DNA of 64,000 nt from Polaribacter sp. Hel1_85 (GCF_000766795.1 NZ_JPDS01000002.1:5001-69000), one strand, 5' to 3'. Positions 18,422-28,073 are shown, counted from the first letter of the stretch. Numbers and translations: made by a program. Notes: generated from the letters alone by a model not told the origin.

Positions 18422-18490
18422 CTTCTGTCTTTTCGTGGATTGCGAATTTACAATTTTTATAGGTATATTTGAAGAAAGCAAACTATTTTT

Positions 18491-18922
18491 ATGAAAATAC
18501 TACTTTTTACTTGTTGTTTTTTATTGATGCTTTCTTGCGATAAAGAAAAAAGTAAAACTAAAAAACCTATTTTTTTAGTTGGAGATTGGATCCGTGTAAA
18601 CGACAAAAAAGGAAGCATTACTTATGAAAAATGGAATGCAAACCTAAAAGGTTTGGGTTATACACTAAAAGAGAATGATACTACTTTTAAAGAAATATTA
18701 AATATTGTTACTCTAGATGATACATTATTTTTAAAAGTTGAAGGTGTAAATGAAAACCCAACTTTGTTTAAATTCACACAACAAACTGATTCTTCATTTG
18801 TATGTGAAAACCCAAAAAATGAATTTCCTAAAAAAATAAAATATTATATAGAAAACAACCATTTAAAAGCAACTGTATCTACTGAGGATTTTAAAATTGA
18901 GTTTATTTTTGAAAAGTTATAA
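18491..18922 (+). CDS. Small lipoprotein of unknown function
   Basis: 143 residues with a lipoprotein signal peptide ending in the lipobox LMLSC (Cys16), followed by a charged linker. The remainder looks like a small beta-rich domain ([18 protein letters not shown]), similar in style to lipocalin-like or DUF4488-type domains, but I do not recognise a specific family. The aspartate right after the cysteine would retain a lipoprotein at the inner membrane in E. coli; this rule may not hold in Bacteroidetes. Divergent from prfA with 69 bp between the starts. Confidence 0.75.
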   Translation: MKILLFTCCFLLMLSCDKEKSKTKKPIFLVGDWIRVNDKKGSITYEKWNANLKGLGYTLKENDTTFKEILNIVTLDDTLFLKVEGVNENPTLFKFTQQTDSSFVCENPKNEFPKKIKYYIENNHLKATVSTEDFKIEFIFEKL

Positions 18923-19069
18923 TTATAACAAGAACTAACACTTACATTTTTGATAGAAACCTCCAAATTATAAAACAAGTATTTCTACTCTTAAAGCAAC
19001 TAATAAGTAGTTGTAAAATTGTTAATGTATTACCAAACCAACTTAATATATTAACTTAATTTTAAAATT

Positions 19070-19720
19070 ATGAGTACAGATTACACAAAATTATCAGTAA
19101 AAAACGACACTAAAGAAGCAGTTGAAGTATTTGTAACTTTTGCAGCAGACAACAAAGCAAATAAATGTTGTCCTAGTCCTGCAAAAGTTAGTGATTTTCC
19201 TATTCTTACAAAAGTAAACAAACTTCGTGGTAAATTTTTATTAGCTGCAGGAGCAACAGAAGTATTTGATTCTAAAGGTGCTTGTTTTAGTGGAAATGTT
19301 GGTTTTTATATAGAACCTCAATGCCCTGTTAAAGGTGCAGATTTTAACAACGGAAAATTTGGTACTAACATTGCTGAATTTACCTTAAATCCAAATACAC
19401 CTTGCTTTGAAGCATATGATATTAGTTGTGTAAATGGGGTAAATTGTTATATGATGATGAAAGTAGATGCTGGTTTAGGCTGGCATTATGGACCAGAAAA
19501 CACATCAATTGAAACTATTTACAATAGAGCACTACAAGAAAATCAAGGAAATCCTGGTGTTTTTCCAGTAAACTGTACTGATTGTATTCAATTAGTTGGA
19601 GACAAACCTTGCCCAACTTTACCATTAGGTCCAGCACAAAAAGAAAGAATTTGTAACATACAACGTTCTGAAAGAGGAGGTACTGTTCAAATTATTTTAA
19701 CAACTCCACAAGATGCATAA
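19070..19720 (+). CDS. Thaumatin-like protein (tentative)
   Basis: 216 residues, rich in cysteine (about 11), without a signal peptide. The stretch AEFTLNPNTPCFEAYDISCV (about 102-121) followed by NGVN resembles the thaumatin-family signature in which AEFTL is followed by YDVSLVDGFN. The early VEVFVTF strand and FDSKGACFSGNVGFY segment also fit a thaumatin beta-sandwich. The length is typical of the family (about 200-230). Bacterial members have no settled function; plant and fungal members bind or cleave beta-glucans. The lack of an export signal with so many cysteines is odd. It is monocistronic, with a terminator after it. I am fairly but not fully sure of the family. Confidence 0.55.
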   Translation: MSTDYTKLSVKNDTKEAVEVFVTFAADNKANKCCPSPAKVSDFPILTKVNKLRGKFLLAAGATEVFDSKGACFSGNVGFYIEPQCPVKGADFNNGKFGTNIAEFTLNPNTPCFEAYDISCVNGVNCYMMMKVDAGLGWHYGPENTSIETIYNRALQENQGNPGVFPVNCTDCIQLVGDKPCPTLPLGPAQKERICNIQRSERGGTVQIILTTPQDA

Positions 19721-19747
19721 ATAGATTTTTATACATAAAACAAAAAG

Positions 19748-19786
19748 AAACCTGTTTAATACTTATTAGTATTTTACAGGTTTTTT
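19748..19786 (+). terminator. Intrinsic terminator after the thaumatin-like gene
   Basis: Stem AAACCTGT...ACAGGTTT with an inner AATACT/AGTATT helix, followed by T residues. It may also serve the convergent hydrolase gene. Confidence 0.85.
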
Positions 19787-19853
19787 AATAGTAAGAATGT
19801 TATTATAATAGAGCATAAACCAATAAATATAGATTAATAAATCACTTTAAAAA

Positions 19854-20627
19854 CTAACCCAAAAACTCACAAACCTCACTATAAAATTGCTTCGGATTTT
19901 CTGCATGCAACCAATGACCTGCATTTTTAATTTCTACAATTTTAGAATTCGGAAAATGTGCTTCTATAATTGGTTCTTCGTTTTGGGTGATATAATCAGA
20001 TTTAGAGCCTTTTAAAAACAACGTTTTATTTTCAAAAACAGTAAAAGGCGGCAAAGCTTCACCAACTTCTGGATTATTATCTGTTAAAGATTCTAAATTA
20101 AAACGATATGCTAATTGCCCTTTTTCTTTCCAATAAACATTCTTCAACAAAAACTGACGAATACCAAAATCTGGAATTAACTCAGCTAATTTTTTATCAA
20201 CCAAAGTTCTTGTATTTTGAATAGAAAAATCAATTGAATTTAAACCTGCTAAAATTGCATTATGATGTGGTTGATACATTCTTGGAGAAATATCAACAAT
20301 AATTAATTTTTCTACCAATTCTGGATATGTAACAGCAAATAACATTGCTGTTTTACCTCCCATAGAATGCCCAATTAAATAGATTTTTTCTAATTGATAA
20401 TTCTGAATATAATTGTATAAATCTTCAACTAAAACTTCATAATTAAATTCATCTTTATGAAAACTACGCCCGTGATTTCTTTGGTCTATTAAATGAACTT
20501 GATAATCTGTAGAAAACTCATTTCCTAGAGATTTCCAATTATCAGACATTCCAAAATATCCATGTAAAATTAACAATGGGTTTCCTTCGCCTTTTATAGT
20601 TGAATGTAATATTGGATTGTCTTGCAT
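19854..20627 (-). CDS. Alpha/beta-fold hydrolase (YbfF-type esterase)
   Basis: 257 residues counted from ATG at 20627 (MQDNPILHST). An upstream in-frame ATG at 20648 lies inside a palindromic repeat and is less likely to be used. The oxyanion-hole motif LHGYFGMSDNW, nucleophile elbow GHSMGGK and C-terminal NAGHWLHAENP supply the Ser-Asp-His triad of the alpha/beta hydrolase fold. This is the YbfF-like esterase group that accompanies pdxJ in many flavobacteria. The substrate is unknown. Confidence 0.88.
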   Translation of the reverse strand: MQDNPILHSTIKGEGNPLLILHGYFGMSDNWKSLGNEFSTDYQVHLIDQRNHGRSFHKDEFNYEVLVEDLYNYIQNYQLEKIYLIGHSMGGKTAMLFAVTYPELVEKLIIVDISPRMYQPHHNAILAGLNSIDFSIQNTRTLVDKKLAELIPDFGIRQFLLKNVYWKEKGQLAYRFNLESLTDNNPEVGEALPPFTVFENKTLFLKGSKSDYITQNEEPIIEAHFPNSKIVEIKNAGHWLHAENPKQFYSEVCEFLG

Positions 20628-20641
20628 TTTATTTTTTTGTT

Positions 20642-20719
20642 TTGTCATTTCGACTTGATAGAGAAGTCTTAAAAACGAATAGATTTCTCAACTACATTTC
20701 ATTCCGTTCGAAATGACAA
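20642..20719. repeat. Palindromic intergenic (REP-like) element
   Basis: The outer arms TTGTCATTTCGA and TCGAAATGACAA, with inner arms GAGAAGTCT/AGATTTCTC, make a nested hairpin of about 78 bp. Elements of this style (TGTCATTTCGA...TCGAAATGACA) are widespread between genes in Flavobacteriaceae. It covers the upstream ATG of the hydrolase frame. Confidence 0.75.
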
Positions 20720-20739
20720 TTATAACTGAATACTGCCAA

Positions 20740-21453
20740 CTATTTTAGTCGATGTAGATACATATTTACAACATTCTCTAAACCTAAGTACAAACTTTCT
20801 GCAATTAGTGCATGACCTATAGAAACTTCAGCTAAATTAGGAATATTCTCTTTAAAAAATTTAATATTATCTAAACTTAAATCATGGCCAGCATTAATAC
20901 CTAATCCTAAATTATGAGCTAAAATAGCAGCTTCAGTATAAGGTTTCACTGCATTTTTATTTCCTAAATCAAACTGTGTTGCAAAATCTTCTGTGTATAA
21001 TTCAATTCTATCTGCACCTGTTTTTGCAGCAGCTTCTATCAATTTAACATCAGTATCAATAAAAATTGAAGTTCTAATTCCGTTTTGTTGAAACTCTTTA
21101 ATTACGTCTTGTAAAAAAGATTGATGTGTAATTGTATCCCAACCAGCATTAGACGTAATAGCATCTACTGCATCTGGTACTAAAGTTACTTGTGTAGGTT
21201 TTACTTCTAACACCAAATCCATAAAAGATTTAATAGGATTTCCTTCAATATTATATTCTGTATTTACAACATTTTTTAAATCTCTTGCATCTTGATAACG
21301 AATATGTCTTTCATCTGGTCTTGGATGAATTGTAATTCCTTGCGCACCAAATTCTTCAATATCAGCTGCAACTTTTAACAAATTAGGCACATTTCCACCA
21401 CGAGAATTTCTTAAAGTTGCTATTTTATTAATATTTACACTTAACTTTGTCAT
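20740..21453 (-). CDS. pdxJ: Pyridoxine 5'-phosphate synthase
   Basis: Condenses 3-amino-2-oxopropyl phosphate with 1-deoxy-xylulose 5-phosphate in vitamin B6 synthesis. 237 residues, full length. It starts [17 protein letters not shown], has the [11 protein letters not shown] phosphate-binding segment (about 40-50), the TLVPD strand (about 115) and [10 protein letters not shown] (about 190). A TATCTTTG -7 box lies upstream on the minus strand at 21471-21478. Divergent from the CBS-domain gene, a conserved flavobacterial arrangement. Confidence 0.95.
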   Translation of the reverse strand: MTKLSVNINKIATLRNSRGGNVPNLLKVAADIEEFGAQGITIHPRPDERHIRYQDARDLKNVVNTEYNIEGNPIKSFMDLVLEVKPTQVTLVPDAVDAITSNAGWDTITHQSFLQDVIKEFQQNGIRTSIFIDTDVKLIEAAAKTGADRIELYTEDFATQFDLGNKNAVKPYTEAAILAHNLGLGINAGHDLSLDNIKFFKENIPNLAEVSIGHALIAESLYLGLENVVNMYLHRLK

Positions 21454-21512
21454 TGTCTAAAATTAGACTGCAAAGATAATTTATTAAATCATTTATCCTA
21501 TATTCGTAAAGC

Positions 21513-22172
21513 ATGAATATGAACGATTACATATTAGAAGAAATAAAACCACTTCGTTTAAAAGACACTGTAAAAAGTGCTCAAAAGGTATTTAAAAACT
21601 ATCCGATCACACATTTTCCTGTAATTGAAGATAATAAATTACTAGGTTCTTTTGCTGAAGATGATATACAAACTATAGAAAACAGAGAAGAAGAATTAGT
21701 TGGTTATGCACATTTATTAAATTCTTTTTTTGCTGATGAAAAAGCAACTGTATTAGAATTATTAAAGATTTTTGCAGATAATGACACGAATATCATTCCT
21801 ATATTAAACGAATATAAAGAATATATTGGTTATTTTGATTTGAGAGATATTTTAGATGTTTTTTCTACAAGCCCTTTTATGATTGAAGAAAGTGAAACTT
21901 TAATTATAGAAAAACTAAGAAATGATTATTCTATGAGTCAGGTTGTTCAAATTGTAGAATCTAATGGAGGAAAATTATTAGGTTTATATATTTCAGAAAA
22001 AAAATCTGATACAATTCAGGTGACCATAAAAGTAATTTCAGACGAAATAAACGAAATTATGCAAACTTTTAGAAGATATGATTATAAAATTATATCTATG
22101 CATGAGAATGATATTTATTTGGAAGATTTAAAAAATAGATCTGAATATTTACAGAAATACCTAGAAATGTAA
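21513..22172 (+). CDS. CBS-domain protein
   Basis: 219 residues with paired CBS motifs in the first 125 residues (LKDTVKSAQKVFKNYPITHFPV and ATVLELLKIFADNDTNIIPIL) and a C-terminal ACT-like region (about 135-215). Such modules bind adenine nucleotides, so a sensing role is plausible, but the partner is unknown. Two ATG codons (21513 and 21519) are possible; a TATATTCG box ends just before, so the leader is extremely short. It lies 8 bp before nadK and is probably co-transcribed. Confidence 0.85.
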   Translation: MNMNDYILEEIKPLRLKDTVKSAQKVFKNYPITHFPVIEDNKLLGSFAEDDIQTIENREEELVGYAHLLNSFFADEKATVLELLKIFADNDTNIIPILNEYKEYIGYFDLRDILDVFSTSPFMIEESETLIIEKLRNDYSMSQVVQIVESNGGKLLGLYISEKKSDTIQVTIKVISDEINEIMQTFRRYDYKIISMHENDIYLEDLKNRSEYLQKYLEM

Positions 22173-22180
22173 CCATTTAA

Positions 22181-23107
22181 ATGGGCATTTACTTAAAAAA
22201 CACAAAAGTGAAGAAAGCAGCAATTTACGGTCAATCTTATGCCATTTCATCAGAAAAGGAAATAAATACCTTATTACAAGTTTTAGAAAAAAATAAGATT
22301 GATTTCTACATAGAAAATGAGTTTTATAATCTTTTAGTGCAGAACAATGTTTTAGAAGACACTTATAAATCCTTTGTTAGTTTTAACGATTTAGACAGTT
22401 CTTTTGATATTATGTTTACAATCGGGGGAGATGGAACTTTTTTACGTTCTGCAACACATATTAGAGATTTAAACATTCCTATTTTAGGGATAAATACAGG
22501 TAGATTAGGTTTTTTAGCAATTGTAGCTAAAGATGTTATAGAAGAAAGTATTGAGCTTGTTATAAAAGGTGATTTTACAATACAAGAAAGAACACTTTTA
22601 TCTGTAAGAACAGAACCAAAAACTGCAGACTTTACAGAACTAAATTTTGCACTAAACGAAGTTACTATAGCAAAGAAAAACACTACTTCCATGATTGGAG
22701 TAAAAACCTACCTAAATAATGAATACCTAACAAATTATTGGGCAGATGGTTTAATTATCTCTACTCCTACAGGCTCTACAGGTTATTCTTTAAGTTGTAA
22801 TGGCCCTGTTATTTTACCAGATTCTAAAAACTTAGTTATTACACCAATTGCTCCTCATAATTTAAATGCAAGACCAATGGTAATTTCTGATGAAACAAAA
22901 ATAGAATTAGAAGTAGATTCTAGAGAAAAAAGCTATTTAATTTCATTAGACTCAAGAGTTACAAGTGTACCAAATAATACTAAAATTTTCATCGAAAAAA
23001 CTGACTTTACAATTAAAAGTATTTTGCCAAAAAATCAATCGTTTTTAAAGACCTTAAGAAGTAAATTATTATGGGGTGAAGACATTAGAAACAAAACAAA
23101 TCTTTAA
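22181..23107 (+). CDS. nadK: NAD kinase
   Basis: Phosphorylates NAD to NADP. 308 residues from ATG; a GTG at 22208 (VKKAAIYGQ) may be the true start, because most relatives begin with the first beta strand there. The GGDGTFLRS motif (near 87) holds the catalytic Asp, and the second glycine-rich motif TPTGSTGYSLSCNGP lies near 198. Follows the CBS gene closely and belongs to the conserved nadK-DUF6089-uppS-bamA order. Confidence 0.94.
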   Translation: MGIYLKNTKVKKAAIYGQSYAISSEKEINTLLQVLEKNKIDFYIENEFYNLLVQNNVLEDTYKSFVSFNDLDSSFDIMFTIGGDGTFLRSATHIRDLNIPILGINTGRLGFLAIVAKDVIEESIELVIKGDFTIQERTLLSVRTEPKTADFTELNFALNEVTIAKKNTTSMIGVKTYLNNEYLTNYWADGLIISTPTGSTGYSLSCNGPVILPDSKNLVITPIAPHNLNARPMVISDETKIELEVDSREKSYLISLDSRVTSVPNNTKIFIEKTDFTIKSILPKNQSFLKTLRSKLLWGEDIRNKTNL

Positions 23108-23188
23108 TATTTTCTTGCAATATTTCTTAAAAAAAGTTGTTATTCAAAAAAGACTGAATATTAACTTTATAAAGCAAATGGAAATTTC

Positions 23189-23196
23189 TATATTTG
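23189..23196 (+). promoter_or_regulatory. -7 box upstream of the DUF6089 gene
   Basis: A perfect TATATTTG 17 bp before the ATG, in the 105-bp gap after nadK. No clear TTG lies 19-21 bp upstream. It probably drives DUF6089-uppS-bamA. Confidence 0.5.
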
Positions 23197-23212
23197 CTCG
23201 CTATTTTTTAGG

Positions 23213-23890
23213 ATGAAAAAAAAAATATTATTTTTTGTATTTGTAAGTTTTACCTCAATTTTCTTGGGGCAACTGCATGAGATTGGTCTCTCTTTAGGAG
23301 GATCTAACTATGTAGGTGATATTGGTAGGACCAATTACATTTATCCAAATAAACTTGCAGGAGCAGCATTTTATAAATACAACTGGAATCCAAGAATTGC
23401 ATTAAGAGCAACTTTTAGTTATTTACCATTTTCTGGAGATGACTTAGATGCAGACACTGATTTTAGAAAAGATAGAGGATATAGTTTTTCAAATACAATT
23501 AATGAATTAGCAGTAGGATTAGAATACAATTTTTACGAATATGATTTATCTTCTGAAGACAAGACTTGGACGCCTTATATTCTATTAGAATTAGTTGGTT
23601 TTAATTACAAAAACGTAAAATCACATGATACTCCAAGTCAAATAGTTTACGGAAATAAGACATCTTATGCTATTCCTTTTGGAATTGGATATAAGTCTAA
23701 ATTATATGGTACTTTAGCATTTTCAATTGAAGCAAAGTTTAGATATACTTTTGAAGATGATTTAGATTTTGTTTCTAACAATACACCAAATGTAATTATA
23801 GAAGGTACTGCTAATGACTGGTATATGTTTACAGGCTTTTCTTTAATTTACACTTTTGGTAGACCAGCTTGTTACACAGACGGATTATAA
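23213..23890 (+). CDS. DUF6089-type outer-membrane beta-barrel protein
   Basis: 225 residues with a signal peptide (about 1-19, cleavage after FLG/Q) and alternating beta-strand pattern (IGLSLGGSNYVGDIG, ALRATFSYLPFSG) expected of a small outer-membrane barrel. A gene of this family sits directly before uppS and bamA in most Flavobacteriaceae. A role in envelope biogenesis is suggested only by that position. It ends 5 bp before the uppS start. Confidence 0.8.
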   Translation: MKKKILFFVFVSFTSIFLGQLHEIGLSLGGSNYVGDIGRTNYIYPNKLAGAAFYKYNWNPRIALRATFSYLPFSGDDLDADTDFRKDRGYSFSNTINELAVGLEYNFYEYDLSSEDKTWTPYILLELVGFNYKNVKSHDTPSQIVYGNKTSYAIPFGIGYKSKLYGTLAFSIEAKFRYTFEDDLDFVSNNTPNVIIEGTANDWYMFTGFSLIYTFGRPACYTDGL

Positions 23891-23895
23891 AAACT

Positions 23896-24639
23896 ATGGA
23901 TAAAAAACTACAAATCGACTTACAAAGAACACCAAAACATGTTGCCATTATTATGGATGGTAATGGGCGTTGGGCTAAAGGTAAAGGGATGAATAGAATT
24001 TTTGGCCATAGAAATGCACTTACTGCTGTAAGAGAATCTGTAAAAGCAGCATCACAAGTAAATGTAGAAGCAATTACATTATATGCTTTTTCTACAGAAA
24101 ACTGGAATCGTCCTAAATTAGAGGTAGATGCTTTGATGAGTTTACTTATTAATTCTTTGAAAAAAGAATTACCAGATTTCATGAAAAACGGTGTAAAAGT
24201 TAATTCTATTGGAGCAATAGAATCTTTACCTAAAAAAGCACAAAAGGTTTTAGCTGATGTTATATTTCAAACAAAAGACAATACAGATATTATTTTAACT
24301 TTCGCCTTAAGTTATGGCTCAAGAGAAGAAATTGTTAATGCAATTAAAAAGATATCTAAAAAAGTTGTTAATAAAGAGCTTAATATTGAAGAAATTGATG
24401 AAAATACTATAAATAACCATTTATATACGTTTAATTTGCCCGACGTTGATTTAATGATAAGAACTAGTGGAGAACAACGCATTAGTAATTTCTTATTATG
24501 GCAATTAGCATATGCTGAATTATATTTTACAGATGTACTTTGGCCAGATTTTAGAGAAGAGCATTTTTATGATGCAATCATAGATTATCAGAATAGAGAA
24601 CGAAGATTTGGAAAGACAAGCGAACAGATTACAGAATAA
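23896..24639 (+). CDS. uppS: Isoprenyl transferase (undecaprenyl diphosphate synthase)
   Basis: Makes undecaprenyl diphosphate, the lipid carrier for peptidoglycan and O-antigen. The start at 23896 (MDKKLQIDLQRTPKHVAI) avoids the nine-residue overlap given by an upstream ATG at 23869; length 247. Signature residues: MDGNGRWAKGKG with the catalytic Asp (near 26), FSTENW (near 74) and the C-terminal IRTSGEQRISNFLLWQ and ELYFTDVLWPDF motifs. It lies 7 bp before bamA, consistent with an envelope-biogenesis operon. Confidence 0.95.
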   Translation: MDKKLQIDLQRTPKHVAIIMDGNGRWAKGKGMNRIFGHRNALTAVRESVKAASQVNVEAITLYAFSTENWNRPKLEVDALMSLLINSLKKELPDFMKNGVKVNSIGAIESLPKKAQKVLADVIFQTKDNTDIILTFALSYGSREEIVNAIKKISKKVVNKELNIEEIDENTINNHLYTFNLPDVDLMIRTSGEQRISNFLLWQLAYAELYFTDVLWPDFREEHFYDAIIDYQNRERRFGKTSEQITE

Positions 24640-24646
24640 ATTTTTT

Positions 24647-27202
24647 ATGAAATTATTTTCTGCTACAATAATGCTAATAGCATTATTTTTTACTTTTAGT
24701 GTTAACTCACAAACAAAGAAAGATAGTTTATCAATTGTAAAAAAAGATACTATCCTTACTAAAAACACTTCCTTTGAAAAAGGTAAAGAATATATTTTAG
24801 GCGGTATTAGTGTTACAGGTTTAAAGAAGTTTAGTGAAGAAACAGTTCGTGTTTTTACTGGTTTAAGAAATGGACAGACTATAAAGCTACCTGGAGACAA
24901 ACTTACAAGTGCAATAAAAAAACTTTACGAAAGTAAACAGTTTAGTAACGTTGATGTTTATCTTGCAAAATTAGATGGTAACACTGTGTACCTGCAATTT
25001 GAAGTATTAGAATTACCTCAATTAAATACTGTAAAAATTACGGGGATTAAAAAAGGGAAAGCTAAAGAATTAAAAAAAGATGCTGAACTAAAAGTAGGTG
25101 CAATGGTTACAGACAACCTAGTTGTAACTACAAAAAACTATTTCACAAAAAAATATACTGATAAAGGTTTCTTAAAGACTAAAGTTAATTTAGACATTAA
25201 AAATGACACTTCAGATGTTAATGTTGTTAATATGGCCATTCATATTGATAAAGGAAGAAAAATAAAAATTAAGGACATCATCTTTACAGGGAACAAAGCT
25301 CTTTCTGGTACAAAACTTAGAAAAGCAATGAAAAACACCAAAGAAAAATTGATGGGTCGTTTTTGGAAAGGTTCTAAATATATTGAAGAAGAATATCAAG
25401 AAGATTTAGAAAGCATTTTAGACAAATACAGCAGGTTAGGTTATAGAGATGCTCGTATTTTAAGCGATAAAATTACATGGAATAATGATAACACAATCAA
25501 CATTAACATAGAATTAGAAGAAGGAAGACAATATAGATTTGCAGAAATTTTATTTGTAGGGAACAAAGAATATACGGATGAACAACTTCAAAGATATTTA
25601 AAAATTGAAAAAGGAGATGTTTACAATGGTGCTGTTTTAAAAGAGCGTGTTAAAGGAGATGGAAGTCCAACTTCTCAAGATATTTCTACATTATACCAAG
25701 ACAATGGATTCTTATTTTCATCTGTAGATGCAATAGAGACAAGGGTTCAAAACGATTCAATTACTGTAGAAATTAGAGTAAGAGAAGACGAAAAAGCTCG
25801 TATAAAGAAAGTAACAGTTTCTGGAAACGAAAAAACAAATGACCACGTTTTATTTAGAGAATTACGAGTAAAACCAGGAGATTTATTTAGTAGAAGTGCA
25901 ATTATTAGATCTATTAGAGAAATTGGTCAACTAGGTTTCTTTGACTCTAATGTTACTCCAGATGTAATTCCTGATTATCAAAATAAAACTGCAGATATAG
26001 ATTTTACTGTTGTGGAAAAAGGTGGAAGTCAAATAGAACTGCAAGGTGGTTATGGTGGTGGTTCTTTTATTGGGACTTTAGGTTTATCTTTTAACAATTT
26101 TTCAATAAAAAATATCTTTAATAAAGAAGCATACAAACCTTTACCTATGGGAGATGGTCAAACACTATCTTTAAGGTTACAAACAAGTAGAACATATAGT
26201 ACATATAGTTTTTCTTTTACTGAACCATGGTTAGGTGGTAAAAAACCAAAATCTTTGTCATTTTCTATATATTCTTCTAATCAATACCAATTAGACTATA
26301 CAACTTACGATGTAGATAGAAGTAAAAGTTTAGGTATAATAGGAGCCTCAATAGGTTTAGGACAGCGTTTAAAATGGCCTGATGATTATTTCCAATTATC
26401 ACAAACTATAGCTTACCAAAGTTTTAAATTAAACGATTATGGTTTTAGAGTTGGTGATGCTATTTTAAATAATGGAACACTAAATAATTTATCTTATAAT
26501 GCAACTCTTTCTAGAAATTCTGCTGGTCCAAGTTTAATTTTTCCAACTTATGGTTCTGAATTTTCATTAGGAATAAAAGCAACTTTCCCTTATTCTTTAG
26601 TAAATGGTAAAGATTATTCTGAACCAAGTGGTTTAACTGATACTGAAAAAAATGATTTCTTTGCTGATAAATACAAATGGTTAGAATATTATAAATTTAG
26701 TGCTAAAGGTAAATGGTACACTTCTTTTACAGATAAATTAGTATTAATGACCAATGCAGAAATGGGTTATTTAGGTTACTACAATTCTGAAGTAGGCTTA
26801 TCTCCTTTTGAAAGATATTATGTTGGTGGAGATGGAATTGCTCAATTTCAATTAGATGGAAGAGAAACAGTAGGTTTAAGAGGATATGAAAATAATAGGT
26901 TATCTTCATCAGAGGGTGGCTCTATTTATAATAAATTTCAACTAGAAGTTCGTTATTCTATTACCGATGCTCCTTCTGCCTCTATCTATACTTTAGGTTT
27001 TTTAGAAGCTGGTAATTCTTATGACAATTTTAACGAATATAACCCGTTTGATTTAAAACGTTCAGCTGGTTTAGGTGTAAGAATATTTATGCCTGCATTT
27101 GGTCTATTAGGAATTGACTTTGCACATGGTTTTGATCCTTTACCAGGACAAACTGTAAAATCTGGTTGGCAAACACATTTTATTATTGGAAGACAATTCT
27201 AA
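24647..27202 (+). CDS. bamA: Outer membrane protein assembly factor BamA
   Basis: Central barrel of the BAM complex that inserts outer-membrane proteins. The start MKLFSATIMLIALFF at 24647 gives a proper signal peptide; upstream codons overlap uppS. 851 residues. Five POTRA-like repeats (about 40-420; for example YILGGISVTGLKKFSEETVR, KIKDIIFTGNKALS and IKKVTVSGNEKTNDH) are followed by the 16-strand barrel with the VGLRGYENN loop (VRGF/Y-type motif). The final aromatic residue fits a BAM substrate. It is followed by two periplasmic chaperone genes. Confidence 0.94.
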   Translation: MKLFSATIMLIALFFTFSVNSQTKKDSLSIVKKDTILTKNTSFEKGKEYILGGISVTGLKKFSEETVRVFTGLRNGQTIKLPGDKLTSAIKKLYESKQFSNVDVYLAKLDGNTVYLQFEVLELPQLNTVKITGIKKGKAKELKKDAELKVGAMVTDNLVVTTKNYFTKKYTDKGFLKTKVNLDIKNDTSDVNVVNMAIHIDKGRKIKIKDIIFTGNKALSGTKLRKAMKNTKEKLMGRFWKGSKYIEEEYQEDLESILDKYSRLGYRDARILSDKITWNNDNTININIELEEGRQYRFAEILFVGNKEYTDEQLQRYLKIEKGDVYNGAVLKERVKGDGSPTSQDISTLYQDNGFLFSSVDAIETRVQNDSITVEIRVREDEKARIKKVTVSGNEKTNDHVLFRELRVKPGDLFSRSAIIRSIREIGQLGFFDSNVTPDVIPDYQNKTADIDFTVVEKGGSQIELQGGYGGGSFIGTLGLSFNNFSIKNIFNKEAYKPLPMGDGQTLSLRLQTSRTYSTYSFSFTEPWLGGKKPKSLSFSIYSSNQYQLDYTTYDVDRSKSLGIIGASIGLGQRLKWPDDYFQLSQTIAYQSFKLNDYGFRVGDAILNNGTLNNLSYNATLSRNSAGPSLIFPTYGSEFSLGIKATFPYSLVNGKDYSEPSGLTDTEKNDFFADKYKWLEYYKFSAKGKWYTSFTDKLVLMTNAEMGYLGYYNSEVGLSPFERYYVGGDGIAQFQLDGRETVGLRGYENNRLSSSEGGSIYNKFQLEVRYSITDAPSASIYTLGFLEAGNSYDNFNEYNPFDLKRSAGLGVRIFMPAFGLLGIDFAHGFDPLPGQTVKSGWQTHFIIGRQF

Positions 27203-27266
27203 GAAAACACTAACTTTGTAAGGAAAAAGTTTTTTTGGCACGGTTTTTTCTAAATACATTATACAA

Positions 27267-28073
27267 ATGAAAAAAATATTTTTATTAGTCGTTCTTTTAC
27301 TTAGTGTTAGTTTTTCTTGGTCTCAAAGAAATCAAATAATTGCCTATATAGATATGGAGTATATTCTAGAAAATGTTCCAGAATATCTTGAAGCACAAAA
27401 TACTCTTGATGCAAAAATTGCCAAATGGAGAAAAAAATTAGATGAACAAGAGAGACATATCGAAATTTTAAAAACAGATTTAGCCAACGAAAAAGCAATT
27501 CTTACTAAAGATCTAATTGAAGAAAAAGAGGAAGAGATTAATTTGAAGCAAATAGAATTAAGAAGACTTGAATCTTTATACTTTGGACCTAAAGGTGATA
27601 TGTTTTCTGTAAGGAAGCAATTGGTTAAACCTATTCAAGATCAAGTGTACAATGCTATACAAAGTATTTCTAAAAGAAAAAAATATGATTTCGTTTTTGA
27701 CAAATCAAGTGATTTAGTGATGCTATATTCAAATAAAAAATACGATATTAGCGAACTTGTTTTAGCAACCATTGATAGAACTAGATTAGTAGATAAAAAA
27801 AAGCAGAAAAAAGCAGAGAAAAAAGTTGTTCCTAAGCAAGAATTAACAACTAAGCAAAAAGAAGTTTTTGAAAAACAAAAAGAAGCTATTTCTAAAAAAG
27901 AAGCTGCAAAAGCAAAGAAAATTGCTGATGCTGAGGCAAAAAAGAAATTAATAGCTGAAAAAAGAAAAGCACTATTAAAAAAACGTGAAGAAAAAAGACA
28001 ACTTTTACGTGACAAAAAAGAAGCTTTAAGAAAGAAAAAAGAACAAGAAAAAAAAGACAAGAATAATAATTAA
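27267..28073 (+). CDS. OmpH/Skp-family chaperone with long Lys-rich tail
   Basis: 268 residues. A signal peptide (about 1-19) precedes a Skp-like core (about 20-165; IAYIDMEYILENVPEY start, coiled-coil middle, YDFVFDKSSDLVMLYSNKKYDIS end). The Skp family binds unfolded outer-membrane proteins in the periplasm. After residue 175 it has a roughly 90-residue, extremely Lys/Glu-rich coiled coil that ordinary Skp (about 160 residues) lacks. The tandem arrangement bamA-ompH-ompH is conserved in Bacteroidetes. The tail may extend or tether the chaperone; this is an inference. Confidence 0.88.
   Translation: MKKIFLLVVLLLSVSFSWSQRNQIIAYIDMEYILENVPEYLEAQNTLDAKIAKWRKKLDEQERHIEILKTDLANEKAILTKDLIEEKEEEINLKQIELRRLESLYFGPKGDMFSVRKQLVKPIQDQVYNAIQSISKRKKYDFVFDKSSDLVMLYSNKKYDISELVLATIDRTRLVDKKKQKKAEKKVVPKQELTTKQKEVFEKQKEAISKKEAAKAKKIADAEAKKKLIAEKRKALLKKREEKRQLLRDKKEALRKKKEQEKKDKNNN

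Noticed and set aside
27641..28060. 139-codon minus-strand frame rich in Phe and Ser
   Set aside because: It is the complement of the Lys/Glu-rich tail of the ompH gene and has the expected shadow composition.
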